A stretch of 64,000 nt of DNA from Phycisphaeraceae bacterium (GTDB taxonomy: Bacteria > Planctomycetota > Phycisphaerae > Phycisphaerales > UBA1924): the NCBI GenBank assembly GCA_019636515.1, contig JAHBXI010000004.1, forward strand, positions 310,001 to 374,000, given 5' to 3'. Each line of letters starts with the position of its first letter. Position 1 is the first letter of the stretch. Both the position numbers and the translations under genes were made by a program. Below are positions 1 through 8,538 of the stretch, piece by piece. The notes under the pieces are model-generated. The model did no database searches, had not been told where the DNA came from, and saw nothing but the letters and a program-made list of their open reading frames with translations.

Positions 1-42
1 GGTTTGACCACCCATGCGGCTCGCCCCTGGGCGGACGCCGGG

Positions 43-255
43 TCAGGGGCGTTCGGTCTTCACCGGAGGCAGGTCGCCCTTGAGGCGACGGGCGATGCTC
101 TTGCGAGCGGCGCGGCGGCGACGCTCGGAGGGCTTCTCGAAGAACTCCTTGCGGCGAATATCCTTGGTCAGGCCTTCTTTTTCGCAGAGTTTTTTGAATC
201 GGCGGAGCATCTGCTCGACCGTCTCTCCGCCGCGTGACTTCACCCGAATCGCCAT
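43..255 (-). CDS. rpsU: 30S ribosomal protein S21
   Basis: Small-subunit ribosomal protein S21, a 70-residue basic protein of the 30S platform. The product opens MAIRVKSRGGETVEQML and continues with the family core (KKLCEKEGL, then IRRKEFFEKPSERRRR) and a Lys/Arg-rich tail, all at the usual S21 length. The reading frame stays open upstream, but only the ATG at 255 matches the family N terminus, and a GAGG sits four bases before it. It is divergent from the PTS enzyme I gene, so the roughly 215 bases between them must hold both promoters. I see no Rho-independent terminator in the 42 bases left downstream of it. Confidence 0.96.
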   Translation of the reverse strand: MAIRVKSRGGETVEQMLRRFKKLCEKEGLTKDIRRKEFFEKPSERRRRAARKSIARRLKGDLPPVKTERP

Positions 256-454
256 CGTAACCTCGTGCTGAAAGCCCGAACCATGCGCAAACCCCCCGCT
301 CCACCACGGCGCGGGGGAGGAAGTAAAGGTCGCATCCGGCCTCCGATCAAGCCGCCCGCCCGCCCACGGCATCCTCTTTGCTTTCGTTTGGGGTTGCCGC
401 CGCGAGTGCCCGAGGCTTCAGGGGGCGCGGCCCGGGTTGCGCATCCCGGGCCGA

Positions 455-460
455 TATACT
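455..460 (+). promoter_or_regulatory. Putative -10 box (TATACT) of ptsI
   Basis: TATACT matches the sigma-70 -10 consensus at five of six positions and ends nine bases before the GTG at 470. No good -35 box is seen 16-18 bases upstream. If used, transcription would begin at about 467, making the mRNA almost leaderless and ruling out the upstream in-frame TTG at 437 as the start. The same sequence context (GATATACTCGC) recurs in a stronger promoter at 44838-44843. Confidence 0.4.
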
Positions 461-469
461 CGCCTGTTC

Positions 470-2317
470 GTGCCGCAAAAGCCCCGTTCCAATTCGAGCG
501 ACGTGGTCGCTCCCGCCCTGGCGGGGGGGCGTTTTCCGATTCCCCAGCCGGCCGAGCCGCCACGCGTGCTCAAGGGCCTGGGCGTCTCGGCGGGCATCGT
601 GATCGGGCGCGCGATCGTCCTTGATTCCGGGCTGGGCAAGGTTCACCGGCGCGTGATCACGCCCGAGCACGTGAAGGTCGAGTTGATGAAGTTCGACCAG
701 GCGCTGAAGTCCTCGATCGAGGAATTGGCGGCGTTCCAGAAGCAGGCGGCCCGGGAAATGGGGGACGAGACGGCCAAGATCTTCGCGGTTCACCAGGGGA
801 TGCTGCGTGACAAGTCGCTGGTGGGCCCGATCCGGCGGATGATCGAATCGGAGACCGTGACGGCGGAGTATGCGGTCTACCACACGTTCTCGGAGATCGC
901 GTCGAAATTCCGCAAGATCCCCGACTCGGCGTTCACGACGAAGGTCAACGACATCGACGACCTGTCGATACGCCTGCTGCGCCACCTCATCGGCGACAGC
1001 GTGATGCGGGTGAAATCGGCGGGTGAGAACACGGTGATCGTGGCGCGAGACCTGACGCCCTCCCAGGCGGCGGGGTTTGACCGCCGCAAGATCGCGGCGT
1101 TCGCGACCGACCTGGGCGGCCGGACGAGCCACACGGCGATCGTGGCCCGGGCCCTGGGCATGCCCGCGGTCGTCGGGTGCCAGTCGGTCACGGAGGCGTG
1201 TACGGACGGCTCGGTGGTGATCCTCGACGGGGAACGGGGCGTGGTGATCGTCAGCCCCGACAGCGAGCAACTCGAGCAGTACCGCGGGTACATTGAGCAG
1301 GCCCGCGTCTACAGCCTGTCGATCTCGGAATTGTCGCACCGGCCGTCGGTCACCGTCGACGGGGCGAAAATCGAGATCCTTGGCAACATCGAGTTTCCCG
1401 ACGAGGTCCGGGCGGTCAATGAGGTGGGCGGGGAGGGGATCGGGCTGTACCGGACGGAGTTCCTGTACCTTACCAGCGACCACGAGCCAACGGAGCGCGA
1501 GCAGTTCCAGGCGTATCGCCGGTGCGTGGAACTGCTCGGCGGAAAGCCGCTGACCATCCGGACGCTCGACCTGGGGGCGGACAAACTGACACAGTCCCGG
1601 GAGGAGATCCCGGAGCGAAATCCGTTCCTGGGGCTCCGTTCGATCCGGTATTGCCTGAAGCGCCAGCCGATGTTCAAGACGCAGTTGCGGGCGATCCTGA
1701 GGGCCAGCGCGCTGGGCCCGGTGAAGGTGATGTTCCCGCTGGTGACCTCGACGGCGGAGTTTCGCCAGGCCAAGTACCTGGTCAACGACGTGATGGAGGA
1801 CCTGGAGGAGGAGGCGATCCCGTTCGACCGATCGGTCAAGGTGGGGATGATGGTCGAGGTCCCCTCGGCGGCTCTGATGGCCGATACCTTCGCGCAGGAG
1901 GCTGATTTCTTCTCGATCGGCACGAACGACCTGGTTCAGTACACGCTCGCGGTGGATCGGACCAACGAGCGCGTCGCGGGGTATTACAACCCGGCGCACC
2001 CCGCGGTGGTCCGCCTTATCCGGGACACGGTCCGGGCGGCGCGACGCCGGAGCATACCGGTGTCCTGCTGCGGGGAATCGGCCTCGGACCCTGAGTACGC
2101 GTTATTGCTTCTGGGTCTGGGGTTGCGTACGCTGTCCATGACGAGTTCCGCGATCCCCCCGCTCAAGCGGCTGATCGGGAGCGTGAGCATCTCGCAATGC
2201 GAGCGGATCGCCCGAAAGGTGATCTCGCTTGATTCGGACGTGCAGGTTTCCGCGTACTTGCGGGACTGTGCACGCAAGATCGTGCCCGAAGCCTTCGACG
2301 ACCGATCGGACGATTAG
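470..2317 (+). CDS. ptsI: Phosphoenolpyruvate-protein phosphotransferase (PTS enzyme I)
   Basis: Enzyme I takes phosphate from PEP onto a histidine and passes it to HPr; cytosolic. The 615-residue product has the N-terminal HPr-interacting helical part, the phosphohistidine motif GGRTSHTAIVARA (His at about 221), and the C-terminal PEP-binding barrel with GLYRTEFLY, NPFLGLRSIR and FFSIGTNDLVQYTLAVDR. The usual CGExAGD active-site loop appears as CCGESASDP: the Cys and Glu are kept, while AGD becomes ASD. Start is uncertain: TTG 437, GTG 470, GTG 503 or GTG 566 (which begins at the family's usual position, LKGLGVSAG) are all in frame; 470 is chosen because of the TATACT just before it. No HPr or sugar-specific EII gene is nearby, so a regulatory rather than transport PTS is possible. 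Confidence 0.93.
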   Translation: MPQKPRSNSSDVVAPALAGGRFPIPQPAEPPRVLKGLGVSAGIVIGRAIVLDSGLGKVHRRVITPEHVKVELMKFDQALKSSIEELAAFQKQAAREMGDETAKIFAVHQGMLRDKSLVGPIRRMIESETVTAEYAVYHTFSEIASKFRKIPDSAFTTKVNDIDDLSIRLLRHLIGDSVMRVKSAGENTVIVARDLTPSQAAGFDRRKIAAFATDLGGRTSHTAIVARALGMPAVVGCQSVTEACTDGSVVILDGERGVVIVSPDSEQLEQYRGYIEQARVYSLSISELSHRPSVTVDGAKIEILGNIEFPDEVRAVNEVGGEGIGLYRTEFLYLTSDHEPTEREQFQAYRRCVELLGGKPLTIRTLDLGADKLTQSREEIPERNPFLGLRSIRYCLKRQPMFKTQLRAILRASALGPVKVMFPLVTSTAEFRQAKYLVNDVMEDLEEEAIPFDRSVKVGMMVEVPSAALMADTFAQEADFFSIGTNDLVQYTLAVDRTNERVAGYYNPAHPAVVRLIRDTVRAARRRSIPVSCCGESASDPEYALLLLGLGLRTLSMTSSAIPPLKRLIGSVSISQCERIARKVISLDSDVQVSAYLRDCARKIVPEAFDDRSDD

Positions 2318-2645
2318 CCCCCGGCGGGGCGGCGCCGATCGGGTCCGCGGATCGTGCGGATCGAGGCTTTGGGAAAGAACATGGGTCCGTCGCCCGATCG
2401 GGCGCGCGGCCGGAAAGTCCAGTGTCCTCCGCTCGTGTCGAGCGTACGGTCCCAGGCCCACGCGGCCAGCGCCCGTCCCTTCCGAGCGTCGAGCATCGCG
2501 GGGTGTTTGCCCGAGCCGCTTGGCTTCCAGGGCTTACGTCCGCGGCATTCGCGACCGCCACGCCGTGCATACGCACCGCCGGCGGCCGAGGGTTCGGGGG
2601 TTTCCGAGTCACACGCGAGGCGGGCGTCCGGCCAGAGGACGCATC
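2318..2645 (+). other. Gene-free leader between ptsI and the RNase E/G gene
   Basis: This 328-base stretch has no recognisable gene. Directly after the ptsI stop is a GCCCC-CGGC-GGGGC hairpin without a T-run, and at 2391-2404 there is a perfect 14-base palindrome (CGCCCGATCGGGCG). Stop codons are rare, so open frames run through it, but none has family similarity. It probably contains the RNase E/G promoter and 5' leader. In enterobacteria the rne leader mediates autoregulation; whether this one does so is only a guess. Confidence 0.4.
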
Positions 2646-5426
2646 ATGCCCCACACCCAGATGATCATCAACTATGTCCCCGGCGAAGAGTGCCGCGTCG
2701 CGGTCGTCGAGGACGGCAAACTCGAGGAACTCCACACCGAGCGGTTCGCCTCGGCCTCACGCGTGGGAAACATCTACCTCGGCCGTGTATCGAACGTCGA
2801 GGCGTCGATTCAGGCGGCGTTCATCGACTTTGGCGTCGAGGAGAACGGGTTTCTCCACATCTCCGATCTTCATCCGCGGTACTTCCCCGGAGAGGACGTC
2901 GAGGAGACCACCGAGCGCGTCGGGCACAAGACCCCCCGCCGGGAGCGCCCCCCGATCCAGCACAGCCTGCGGCGCGGCCAGGAGATCGTCGTCCAGGTGC
3001 TGAAAGAAGGCGTCGGAACCAAGGGCCCGTCGCTGACCAGTTATCTCTCGATACCCGGTCGGTTCCTGGTGATGATGCCGCAGATGGACCGCGTCGGGGT
3101 CTCGCGCAAGGTTGAAGACGAGGACCTCCGCCACCGGATGCGGGAGATCCTCGACCAACTCGAACTGCCCGACGGCTTTGGGTTCATCCTCCGCACCGCC
3201 GGGATGGACCGGACCAAGACGGAACTCAAGCGAGACCTGGCCTACCTGCAGCGGCTTTGGAAGGACATGGACCGTCGGCTCGCGACCGGGAGCAAGCCAC
3301 GGCTGCTGTACTCCGAAAGCGACTTGCTGGTGCGCTGCCTGCGGGACGTGCTGACCACCGAGACCGACGAGATCGTGATTGACAACGAATTGGCGCTGCG
3401 GCGGGCGAGCCGATTCCTCAAGATCGTCGCCCCGCGGACGTCCACCAAACTCCTGCATTACCCCGGCAAGTCGCCCATTTTTCACGCCTTTGGAGTCGAG
3501 CAGCAGATCGCGCTGATCAACGCCCGGGAGGTCCCGCTCCCGTCGGGGGGGCGGTTGGTGATCGACCAGACCGAGGCGCTGGTGGCGATCGACGTGAACT
3601 CGGGCAAGTCCCGTGACGCGCGGGACGCGGAGGACAACGCGTACCGCACGAACATCGAGGCGGTGGACGAGATCTGCCGTCAACTTCGCCTGCGGGACCT
3701 GGGCGGGATCGTCATCAACGACCTGATCGACATGCGGCACGCCTCGCACCGAAAGGATATCGAGCAGCGGTTCCGGGAGCGTCTCAGGCGTGACCGCGCA
3801 CGCAGCACCATCACCCCCATCAGCGAGTTCGGGATCCTTGAGATGACCCGTCAGCGGATGCGAGGAAGCCACGAACAGGTTCACTTCCACGACTGCCCCG
3901 GATGCCGCGGGCGAGGGCTGGTCCAGCGCCCCGACTCGGTGGCCGCCGATGCGCTGCGGGAACTGGCGGCGATCCTGGACGTCGAGCGGGTGCGCAAGGT
4001 CGAACTGGTGGTTCCGCCCCGCGTGGCCGGGGAACTGCTCAGCGCCAAGCGGCAATCTCTTTCGAGGATCGAACGCCACAGCGGCAAACGCGTCGAGGTC
4101 CGTGTCAGCGAAACGCTGGCCGCCGACCGTGTCTCGTTCTACGCGTACGACGCCCAGGGCGCCGACATCGACATGATCAATCTTCCCAAGCCCCGCCGGC
4201 CCCGGGACCTGATCGTCTGGGAGGAACCCGACTCCAAGAAGGACGCCGCCGAGGCGGGATGGTCCATCACCGACGAGGAGACCCGGCACGCCGCCGAGCC
4301 GGATTCCGCGGAGGCGCCCGAGGACGATCCGCACCCGATCGAGATCGACGACCCGGCCCCTCTCAACGACGACGAAGGTGGGTCTGATTCCGCTTCCACG
4401 GCGGCGGGCGAGTTCAGCGGCGACGGTGAGCGATCCGGTCGGCGTCGTCGTCGTCGCCGGGGCCGCGGGCGATCCGGTCGCGAGGCAGACCAGCAACGCG
4501 ATACACCCGGCCGGGATCCGTCCACCGCCCCATCCGCGCGTACCAACGCGACCACCCCCCCCGCCGAGCCATCCCAGGACGCCGCGGCGGGCCAGGCCGA
4601 CGGCGAACCCCGCCGAGGTCGCCGTCGTCGGCGGCGCCGGCGCGGTCGCGGAGCGGGTGCCACCGCCGAAAACGGCCAGGGAATGTCCGACGCGGGCTCG
4701 CCATCGGACGACGAGCAACCGGCGGATTCTCACAGCCGAGCACCTGGCGATCATGCCCACGCCAGGTCATCCCGGGCGTCAGCGGCCAGTTCCGACTCTC
4801 ACGGCATGAGCAATGACGGGCCGGATGTTGACGACGGCTCCTCTCGTTCAGGCATGGGGGTTGATTCTGTCGAATCGGGAGAACCCGGGGAGTCTGATGG
4901 ACCCGGCACGAAGAAGCGGCGGAGACGGCGTAAGCGTCGCGGTCGCGGCGGCGCGGCGGGTGGGGGAATGACCGGAGGTGGCGTGGGAGGCGGCGCCGAC
5001 GAGCACGCCAATCCATCCAACGTTCTCGCCGAGGGACCGCCCAGAACGGCCACTCGCGCGGCGGCCGAATCAATGCCAACGGCGCGGGGAGATGGTGGCG
5101 GGCGAAACTCCGGGGAGCGTGGTGGACGCGGCGGACGTGGGGGGGGTGGGGAGCGTGGGGGACGCGGTGGGCGTGGTGGACGCGGCGGACGTGGGGGGGG
5201 TGGGGAGCGTGGGGGACGCGGTGGGCGTGGTGATCAACGCGGTGAGGGCGCCGCCGGCGGCGGCCCCAATGGCTCCAGATCCGGGGAACAAGGCCGCCCG
5301 CCGACGGATGCGGGGACACGCCCGGCTCCACAAGTACCTCCGGCCGAACCGAAGCCCAAACTTCTGTACAGTTTCCGTCGCAAACTCTCCGCCAGCGAAC
5401 TGAACCGACGCCCCAAGCCGGAATGA
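2646..5426 (+). CDS. rne: Ribonuclease E/G with long Arg/Gly-rich tail
   Basis: Endoribonuclease for mRNA turnover and rRNA maturation. Of 926 residues, about the first 500 form the conserved catalytic half: S1 domain (about 35-125, with an insertion), the metal-binding aspartates in AIDVNSGK (D316) and VINDLIDM (D359), and the zinc-link motif CPGCRGRG (from about 417) that joins subunits in RNase E. The rest is low complexity: acidic stretches broken by Arg clusters (RRRRRRRGRGR, RRRRRRRRGRGAG, KKRRRRRKRRGRGG) and a block of RGG repeats, ending in KLLYSFRRKLSASELN. Such a tail normally binds RNA or scaffolds a degradosome. ATG 2646 starts exactly at the family N terminus. A perfect 54-base tandem duplication lies in the RGG block (5121-5228). 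Confidence 0.93.
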   Translation: MPHTQMIINYVPGEECRVAVVEDGKLEELHTERFASASRVGNIYLGRVSNVEASIQAAFIDFGVEENGFLHISDLHPRYFPGEDVEETTERVGHKTPRRERPPIQHSLRRGQEIVVQVLKEGVGTKGPSLTSYLSIPGRFLVMMPQMDRVGVSRKVEDEDLRHRMREILDQLELPDGFGFILRTAGMDRTKTELKRDLAYLQRLWKDMDRRLATGSKPRLLYSESDLLVRCLRDVLTTETDEIVIDNELALRRASRFLKIVAPRTSTKLLHYPGKSPIFHAFGVEQQIALINAREVPLPSGGRLVIDQTEALVAIDVNSGKSRDARDAEDNAYRTNIEAVDEICRQLRLRDLGGIVINDLIDMRHASHRKDIEQRFRERLRRDRARSTITPISEFGILEMTRQRMRGSHEQVHFHDCPGCRGRGLVQRPDSVAADALRELAAILDVERVRKVELVVPPRVAGELLSAKRQSLSRIERHSGKRVEVRVSETLAADRVSFYAYDAQGADIDMINLPKPRRPRDLIVWEEPDSKKDAAEAGWSITDEETRHAAEPDSAEAPEDDPHPIEIDDPAPLNDDEGGSDSASTAAGEFSGDGERSGRRRRRRRGRGRSGREADQQRDTPGRDPSTAPSARTNATTPPAEPSQDAAAGQADGEPRRGRRRRRRRRGRGAGATAENGQGMSDAGSPSDDEQPADSHSRAPGDHAHARSSRASAASSDSHGMSNDGPDVDDGSSRSGMGVDSVESGEPGESDGPGTKKRRRRRKRRGRGGAAGGGMTGGGVGGGADEHANPSNVLAEGPPRTATRAAAESMPTARGDGGGRNSGERGGRGGRGGGGERGGRGGRGGRGGRGGGGERGGRGGRGDQRGEGAAGGGPNGSRSGEQGRPPTDAGTRPAPQVPPAEPKPKLLYSFRRKLSASELNRRPKPE
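5121..5228 (+). repeat. Perfect 54-base tandem duplication inside the RNase E/G tail
   Basis: Two identical, adjacent 54-base units (5121-5174 and 5175-5228). Being a multiple of three, each encodes the same 18 residues, made of GGR and GGGGER units in an RGG-box pattern. Perfect identity at DNA level, including synonymous positions, points to recent slippage or unequal crossover, so the copy number could vary between strains. Confidence 0.9.
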
Positions 5427-5544
5427 CGACCGACCCGCCACGATCCAAGAACGTCGAGCCCGCGGTGGCGACTCGCGCCATGCGAGAGCGATTCATCAAG
5501 CGGCAGTCCCGCTCTTGTGCAAGCGTGCCGGATCGCGGGGCCGC

Positions 5545-6774
5545 ATGACGACTCGGCGAGTCATCCTCCTGGGCTCAACCGGTTCGGTCGGGAAGCAGGC
5601 GATCGACGTGATCCGACACCTCAACGCGCTGCACGCGCGGGGTGATTTTCCGGTTCGCTTCGAGGTCGTCGGGCTGGCGGCCAGGAGCCGCCTGGACACG
5701 CTGGCGAGTCAATGGTCGGAGTTCTCCTCGGCCCGTCTCGCGGTCGCCTCGGACAACCTGGGCGTCCACGGGATTGCCGGACTGACGCGGGGCGGGGCTG
5801 TCTTCACCGGCCCCGACGCGGCCGAGCGGCTGGTCCGCGAGGTAGGCTGCGATGTGGTGGTGTCGGCAATCGTGGGATCGGCGGGACTTGCGGCCACGGT
5901 CGCCGCGGTGGAACTGGGGCGTCACGTGGCGGTGGCGAACAAGGAGTCCCTGGTCGCGGCCGGTTCGATCCTGGTTCCTTCCGCCCGATCTTCCGGATCC
6001 TGCCTTCTTCCGCTTGACAGCGAACATTCGGCGCTGTGGCAGTGCCTTGACGCCTCCCCGGGTGACGGCGTCCAGGCAAGGCCGGCGCCGCCCACGATGG
6101 TCGGGCCGGGTGTCAGCCGCGTCATCCTCACCGCCTCGGGTGGCCCCTTCCGCACGTGGAGCAAAGAGCGCATCGACCTGGCCACGCCCGAGGAGGCCCT
6201 GCGCCACCCGACCTGGAGCATGGGGGCCAAGGTCACGATCGACAGCGCCTCTCTGATGAACAAGGCGCTGGAGGTCATCGAGGCCTACTGGCTCTTCGGC
6301 GTCCCGGGCGACCGCATCGAGGCGGTTATTCACCCGCAGTCGATCGTTCACGGCATGGTCGAGTACGCCGATGGGAGCGTCATCGCCCACATGGCCGTGG
6401 CGGACATGCGCCTCCCGATTCAGCACGCATTGGCGTGGCCGCGCCGACTGCCCGGGGCCTGGCCTCGCCTGGACTGGCGGGGGGTCGGCCGGCTGGATTT
6501 CGAGCCGCCCGATCTTGATCGGTTCCCGGCCCTGGCGCTGGCTCGCCTGGTGATCGAGCCCCGCCATGCCCAGGGGACCTCGGGCGCGATCCTGACCGCG
6601 GCCAACGAGGAAGCGGTCCGGGCATTCCTGGAACACCGGATCCGGTTCGGGCGGATCAGCGAACTTGTGGCCGGGGCGCTGGGGTCGGTCGGGTCCTCCG
6701 AGGTCCGAGGCCTGGGCGATGTCCTGGAAGCCGAACGGCAGGCGAGGGAGTATGTCCGTCGATCCGTCGGATGA
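5545..6774 (+). CDS. dxr: 1-deoxy-D-xylulose 5-phosphate reductoisomerase
   Basis: Converts DXP to 2-C-methyl-D-erythritol 4-phosphate with NADPH, the committed step of the MEP isoprenoid pathway; cytosolic. The 409-residue product shows the N-terminal NADPH site GSTGSVGKQAIDVI, then ANKESLVAAG, the metal/substrate region PLDSEHSA, the flexible-loop segment TASGGPF, and TWSMGAKVTIDSASLMNKA, all diagnostic for DXR. Residues between PLDSEHSA and TASGGPF are extended by a Pro/Ala-rich linker. ATG 5545 places the start just before the Rossmann strand; the TTG at 5515 adds ten residues with no family match. It lies about 120 bases after the RNase E/G gene, same strand. Confidence 0.96.
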   Translation: MTTRRVILLGSTGSVGKQAIDVIRHLNALHARGDFPVRFEVVGLAARSRLDTLASQWSEFSSARLAVASDNLGVHGIAGLTRGGAVFTGPDAAERLVREVGCDVVVSAIVGSAGLAATVAAVELGRHVAVANKESLVAAGSILVPSARSSGSCLLPLDSEHSALWQCLDASPGDGVQARPAPPTMVGPGVSRVILTASGGPFRTWSKERIDLATPEEALRHPTWSMGAKVTIDSASLMNKALEVIEAYWLFGVPGDRIEAVIHPQSIVHGMVEYADGSVIAHMAVADMRLPIQHALAWPRRLPGAWPRLDWRGVGRLDFEPPDLDRFPALALARLVIEPRHAQGTSGAILTAANEEAVRAFLEHRIRFGRISELVAGALGSVGSSEVRGLGDVLEAERQAREYVRRSVG

Positions 6775-6861
6775 TGGCTCATACGATCGGTCCATTCCGA
6801 CGTGGGCCGCCGCCGCAACGGACGCATCCTTCGTTTCTTCACCGGATACCACGCAAGGGAC

Positions 6862-7698
6862 ATGGGCGACATGCTGAACGCGGGACTCTTGCGACGGGCG
6901 TACCTGGAGACACGCTGGACCACCCTGGTCTTCGGGGTGTGCGTGCTGCTGATCTCCACCCTGTTGCATTTCGCGCTCCCACGGTTCCAGAAGAATCTGG
7001 AGGCGTTTCAACTCCCGGCGGCCAGGCTCACCAACCTGAACAACATCCGCAACGCGATGCTCGGAGCGGACGTCAGCAACGCGGGCGGTCGAGAGATCGC
7101 CGCTGGAGTCGCGTGGTCGCACCCGTTCTTTCTGGCGCTGATCTTCGCGCAGGTCATCACGGTCTGCACGCGCGTCCCGGCGGCGGAACTCGATCGAGGC
7201 ACGATGGACGTGCTGCTGGGTCTGCCGGTCTCACGGTCGCAGTTGTATTTCAGCGAGACCGCGGTCTGCGTGGCAACCTCGGCGGTGGTGGTGGGCCTGG
7301 CGGTCGCCGGGAGCCGGATCGGCAACACGATGGCGCCCTTGGGGATGGCTCCGGACCTGCCGCCGGTCCTGATCATCGCCGTGAACCTGCTGCTGCTGAA
7401 CGTGGCGGTGGGGGCGTTTGCAATGGGGTGCTCGGCGGTGCTGGGACGACGGATGCACGCGGTGGCCGCGGTGCTGATCGTGGTGGTCGGTTCGCTGCTG
7501 ATCAACTACCTGCGTCTGCTGTGGGAGCCGGCCCGGCACATCGCGTTCCTGAGCATCCTTGATTACTACCGGCCGATCATCCCGCTGCGCGACGGGCAAT
7601 GGCCCTGGAAGGACATGGCCGTGCTGGGAGGAACCTCGCTGGCGCTGTGGGTGGCGGCGGGGGCCTGGTTCTTCCGCCGCGACCTGAGCACGACGTAG
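6862..7698 (+). CDS. ABC-2-type transporter permease, no ATPase partner nearby
   Basis: A 278-residue membrane protein with about six transmembrane helices (for example LVFGVCVLLISTLLHF near the N terminus, then PFFLALIFAQVI, and AVAAVLIVVVGSLLI). The segment AAELDRGTMDVLLGLPVSR between helices 2 and 3 is the short amphipathic stretch typical of ABC-2 permeases, where it contacts the ATPase. No ATP-binding subunit is encoded alongside, so its partner and substrate are unknown. The start was set at ATG 6862, which has AAGGGA five bases upstream; ATG 6871 and an upstream GTG are alternatives. It begins 87 bases after dxr. Confidence 0.7.
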   Translation: MGDMLNAGLLRRAYLETRWTTLVFGVCVLLISTLLHFALPRFQKNLEAFQLPAARLTNLNNIRNAMLGADVSNAGGREIAAGVAWSHPFFLALIFAQVITVCTRVPAAELDRGTMDVLLGLPVSRSQLYFSETAVCVATSAVVVGLAVAGSRIGNTMAPLGMAPDLPPVLIIAVNLLLLNVAVGAFAMGCSAVLGRRMHAVAAVLIVVVGSLLINYLRLLWEPARHIAFLSILDYYRPIIPLRDGQWPWKDMAVLGGTSLALWVAAGAWFFRRDLSTT

Positions 7699-7796
7699 CC
7701 CGCGCCCATCCGGTGGGGTCGTCCGTACCCTTCTTCTTGCGCGTCCGCCCGCGGGCGGTTGATCGCTTTCCCGGTCGCACCTCCTGGAGGATCATC

Positions 7797-8462
7797 ATGA
7801 ACACCCGTATGAGTGCTCGCTCGTCCCGGCCTTTCCGGCTGATCTCCACCGCGGCCGCCCTCCTGGGCGTCGGAACGGCGGGGGGCGCGATCGCGGCTCG
7901 TTCCGCGGAGGCCGTCTCGGGAAACCAGCCCGACCTGGACAAGAAGACGATCACGGCGATGTTCGACCAGGTGGGTGGACCCGTCGCCGAGCACGCCAAC
8001 CTGGAGCCTCTCGTCGGCGATTCTGACATGGAGGTCCGCATCACGATGATGCCCGGCACGCCGCCCATGATCGCCCGGGCCGTCGGGCAGGCCCGATGGG
8101 TCCTGGGCGGGAGGTTCATCGAACTGCGCAGCACCCCCGCGCCGGGGGAAGAACTTGGCATCTCCTCGATCGGGTACATGGGATACGACAAACGCCAGGG
8201 AAAGTACTTCTGGTGGGCCATCGATTCGACCGACACCTACAGCGTCTTTGCCCAGGGGAATTACGACCCCGACTCGCGGACCTTCACGCTGCTGGGCGAG
8301 AACCAGGAGCCGGGGATTGGCATGGTCCCGTTCAAGATCATCATCCGACAAGACAACGACACGCGAGGGACCACGCAGGTGTGGTTCAAGAGGCTCGACG
8401 CCCCGAACGCCGACGCCGAAGGATGGGCCATGATGGTCGAGATGATCTCGACGCGAAAATAG
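7797..8462 (+). CDS. Secreted DUF1579-family protein
   Basis: A 221-residue exported protein of unknown function. The N terminus has two arginine pairs, then a hydrophobic run (LISTAAALLGVGTAGGAIAA), consistent with a signal peptide. The body resembles DUF1579: an N-terminal segment on the level of substance (LEPLVGDSDMEV), RWVLGGRFIELR, IGYMGYDKRQGKYFWWAIDS, and a C-terminal beta-rich part. The family has a lipocalin-like predicted fold and is abundant in Planctomycetota. ATG 7797 has a strong GGAGG six bases upstream. A second protein with a similar body, as a lipoprotein, lies at 44893-45450. Confidence 0.75.
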   Translation: MNTRMSARSSRPFRLISTAAALLGVGTAGGAIAARSAEAVSGNQPDLDKKTITAMFDQVGGPVAEHANLEPLVGDSDMEVRITMMPGTPPMIARAVGQARWVLGGRFIELRSTPAPGEELGISSIGYMGYDKRQGKYFWWAIDSTDTYSVFAQGNYDPDSRTFTLLGENQEPGIGMVPFKIIIRQDNDTRGTTQVWFKRLDAPNADAEGWAMMVEMISTRK

Positions 8463-8538
8463 GCCGGATTCCCGGGGGGCGGGCATGCCGACGACCGGTC
8501 GCTATGCTTCCGGCCCATCTCCAGGCGAGGCCCGACGC

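Noticed and set aside
2391-2404. 14-base palindrome as an operator site.
   Set aside because: Composed of GC-rich bases with CGATCG at its core, common in this genome by composition; not repeated elsewhere in the region.
2405-2540. GGAAAGTCC at about 2412 and GGCTTA at about 2537, resembling conserved pieces of RNase P RNA.
   Set aside because: The spacing is far shorter than in RNase P RNA, the flanking conserved GAGG and ACAGAA segments are missing, and no pairing between the two ends is evident.
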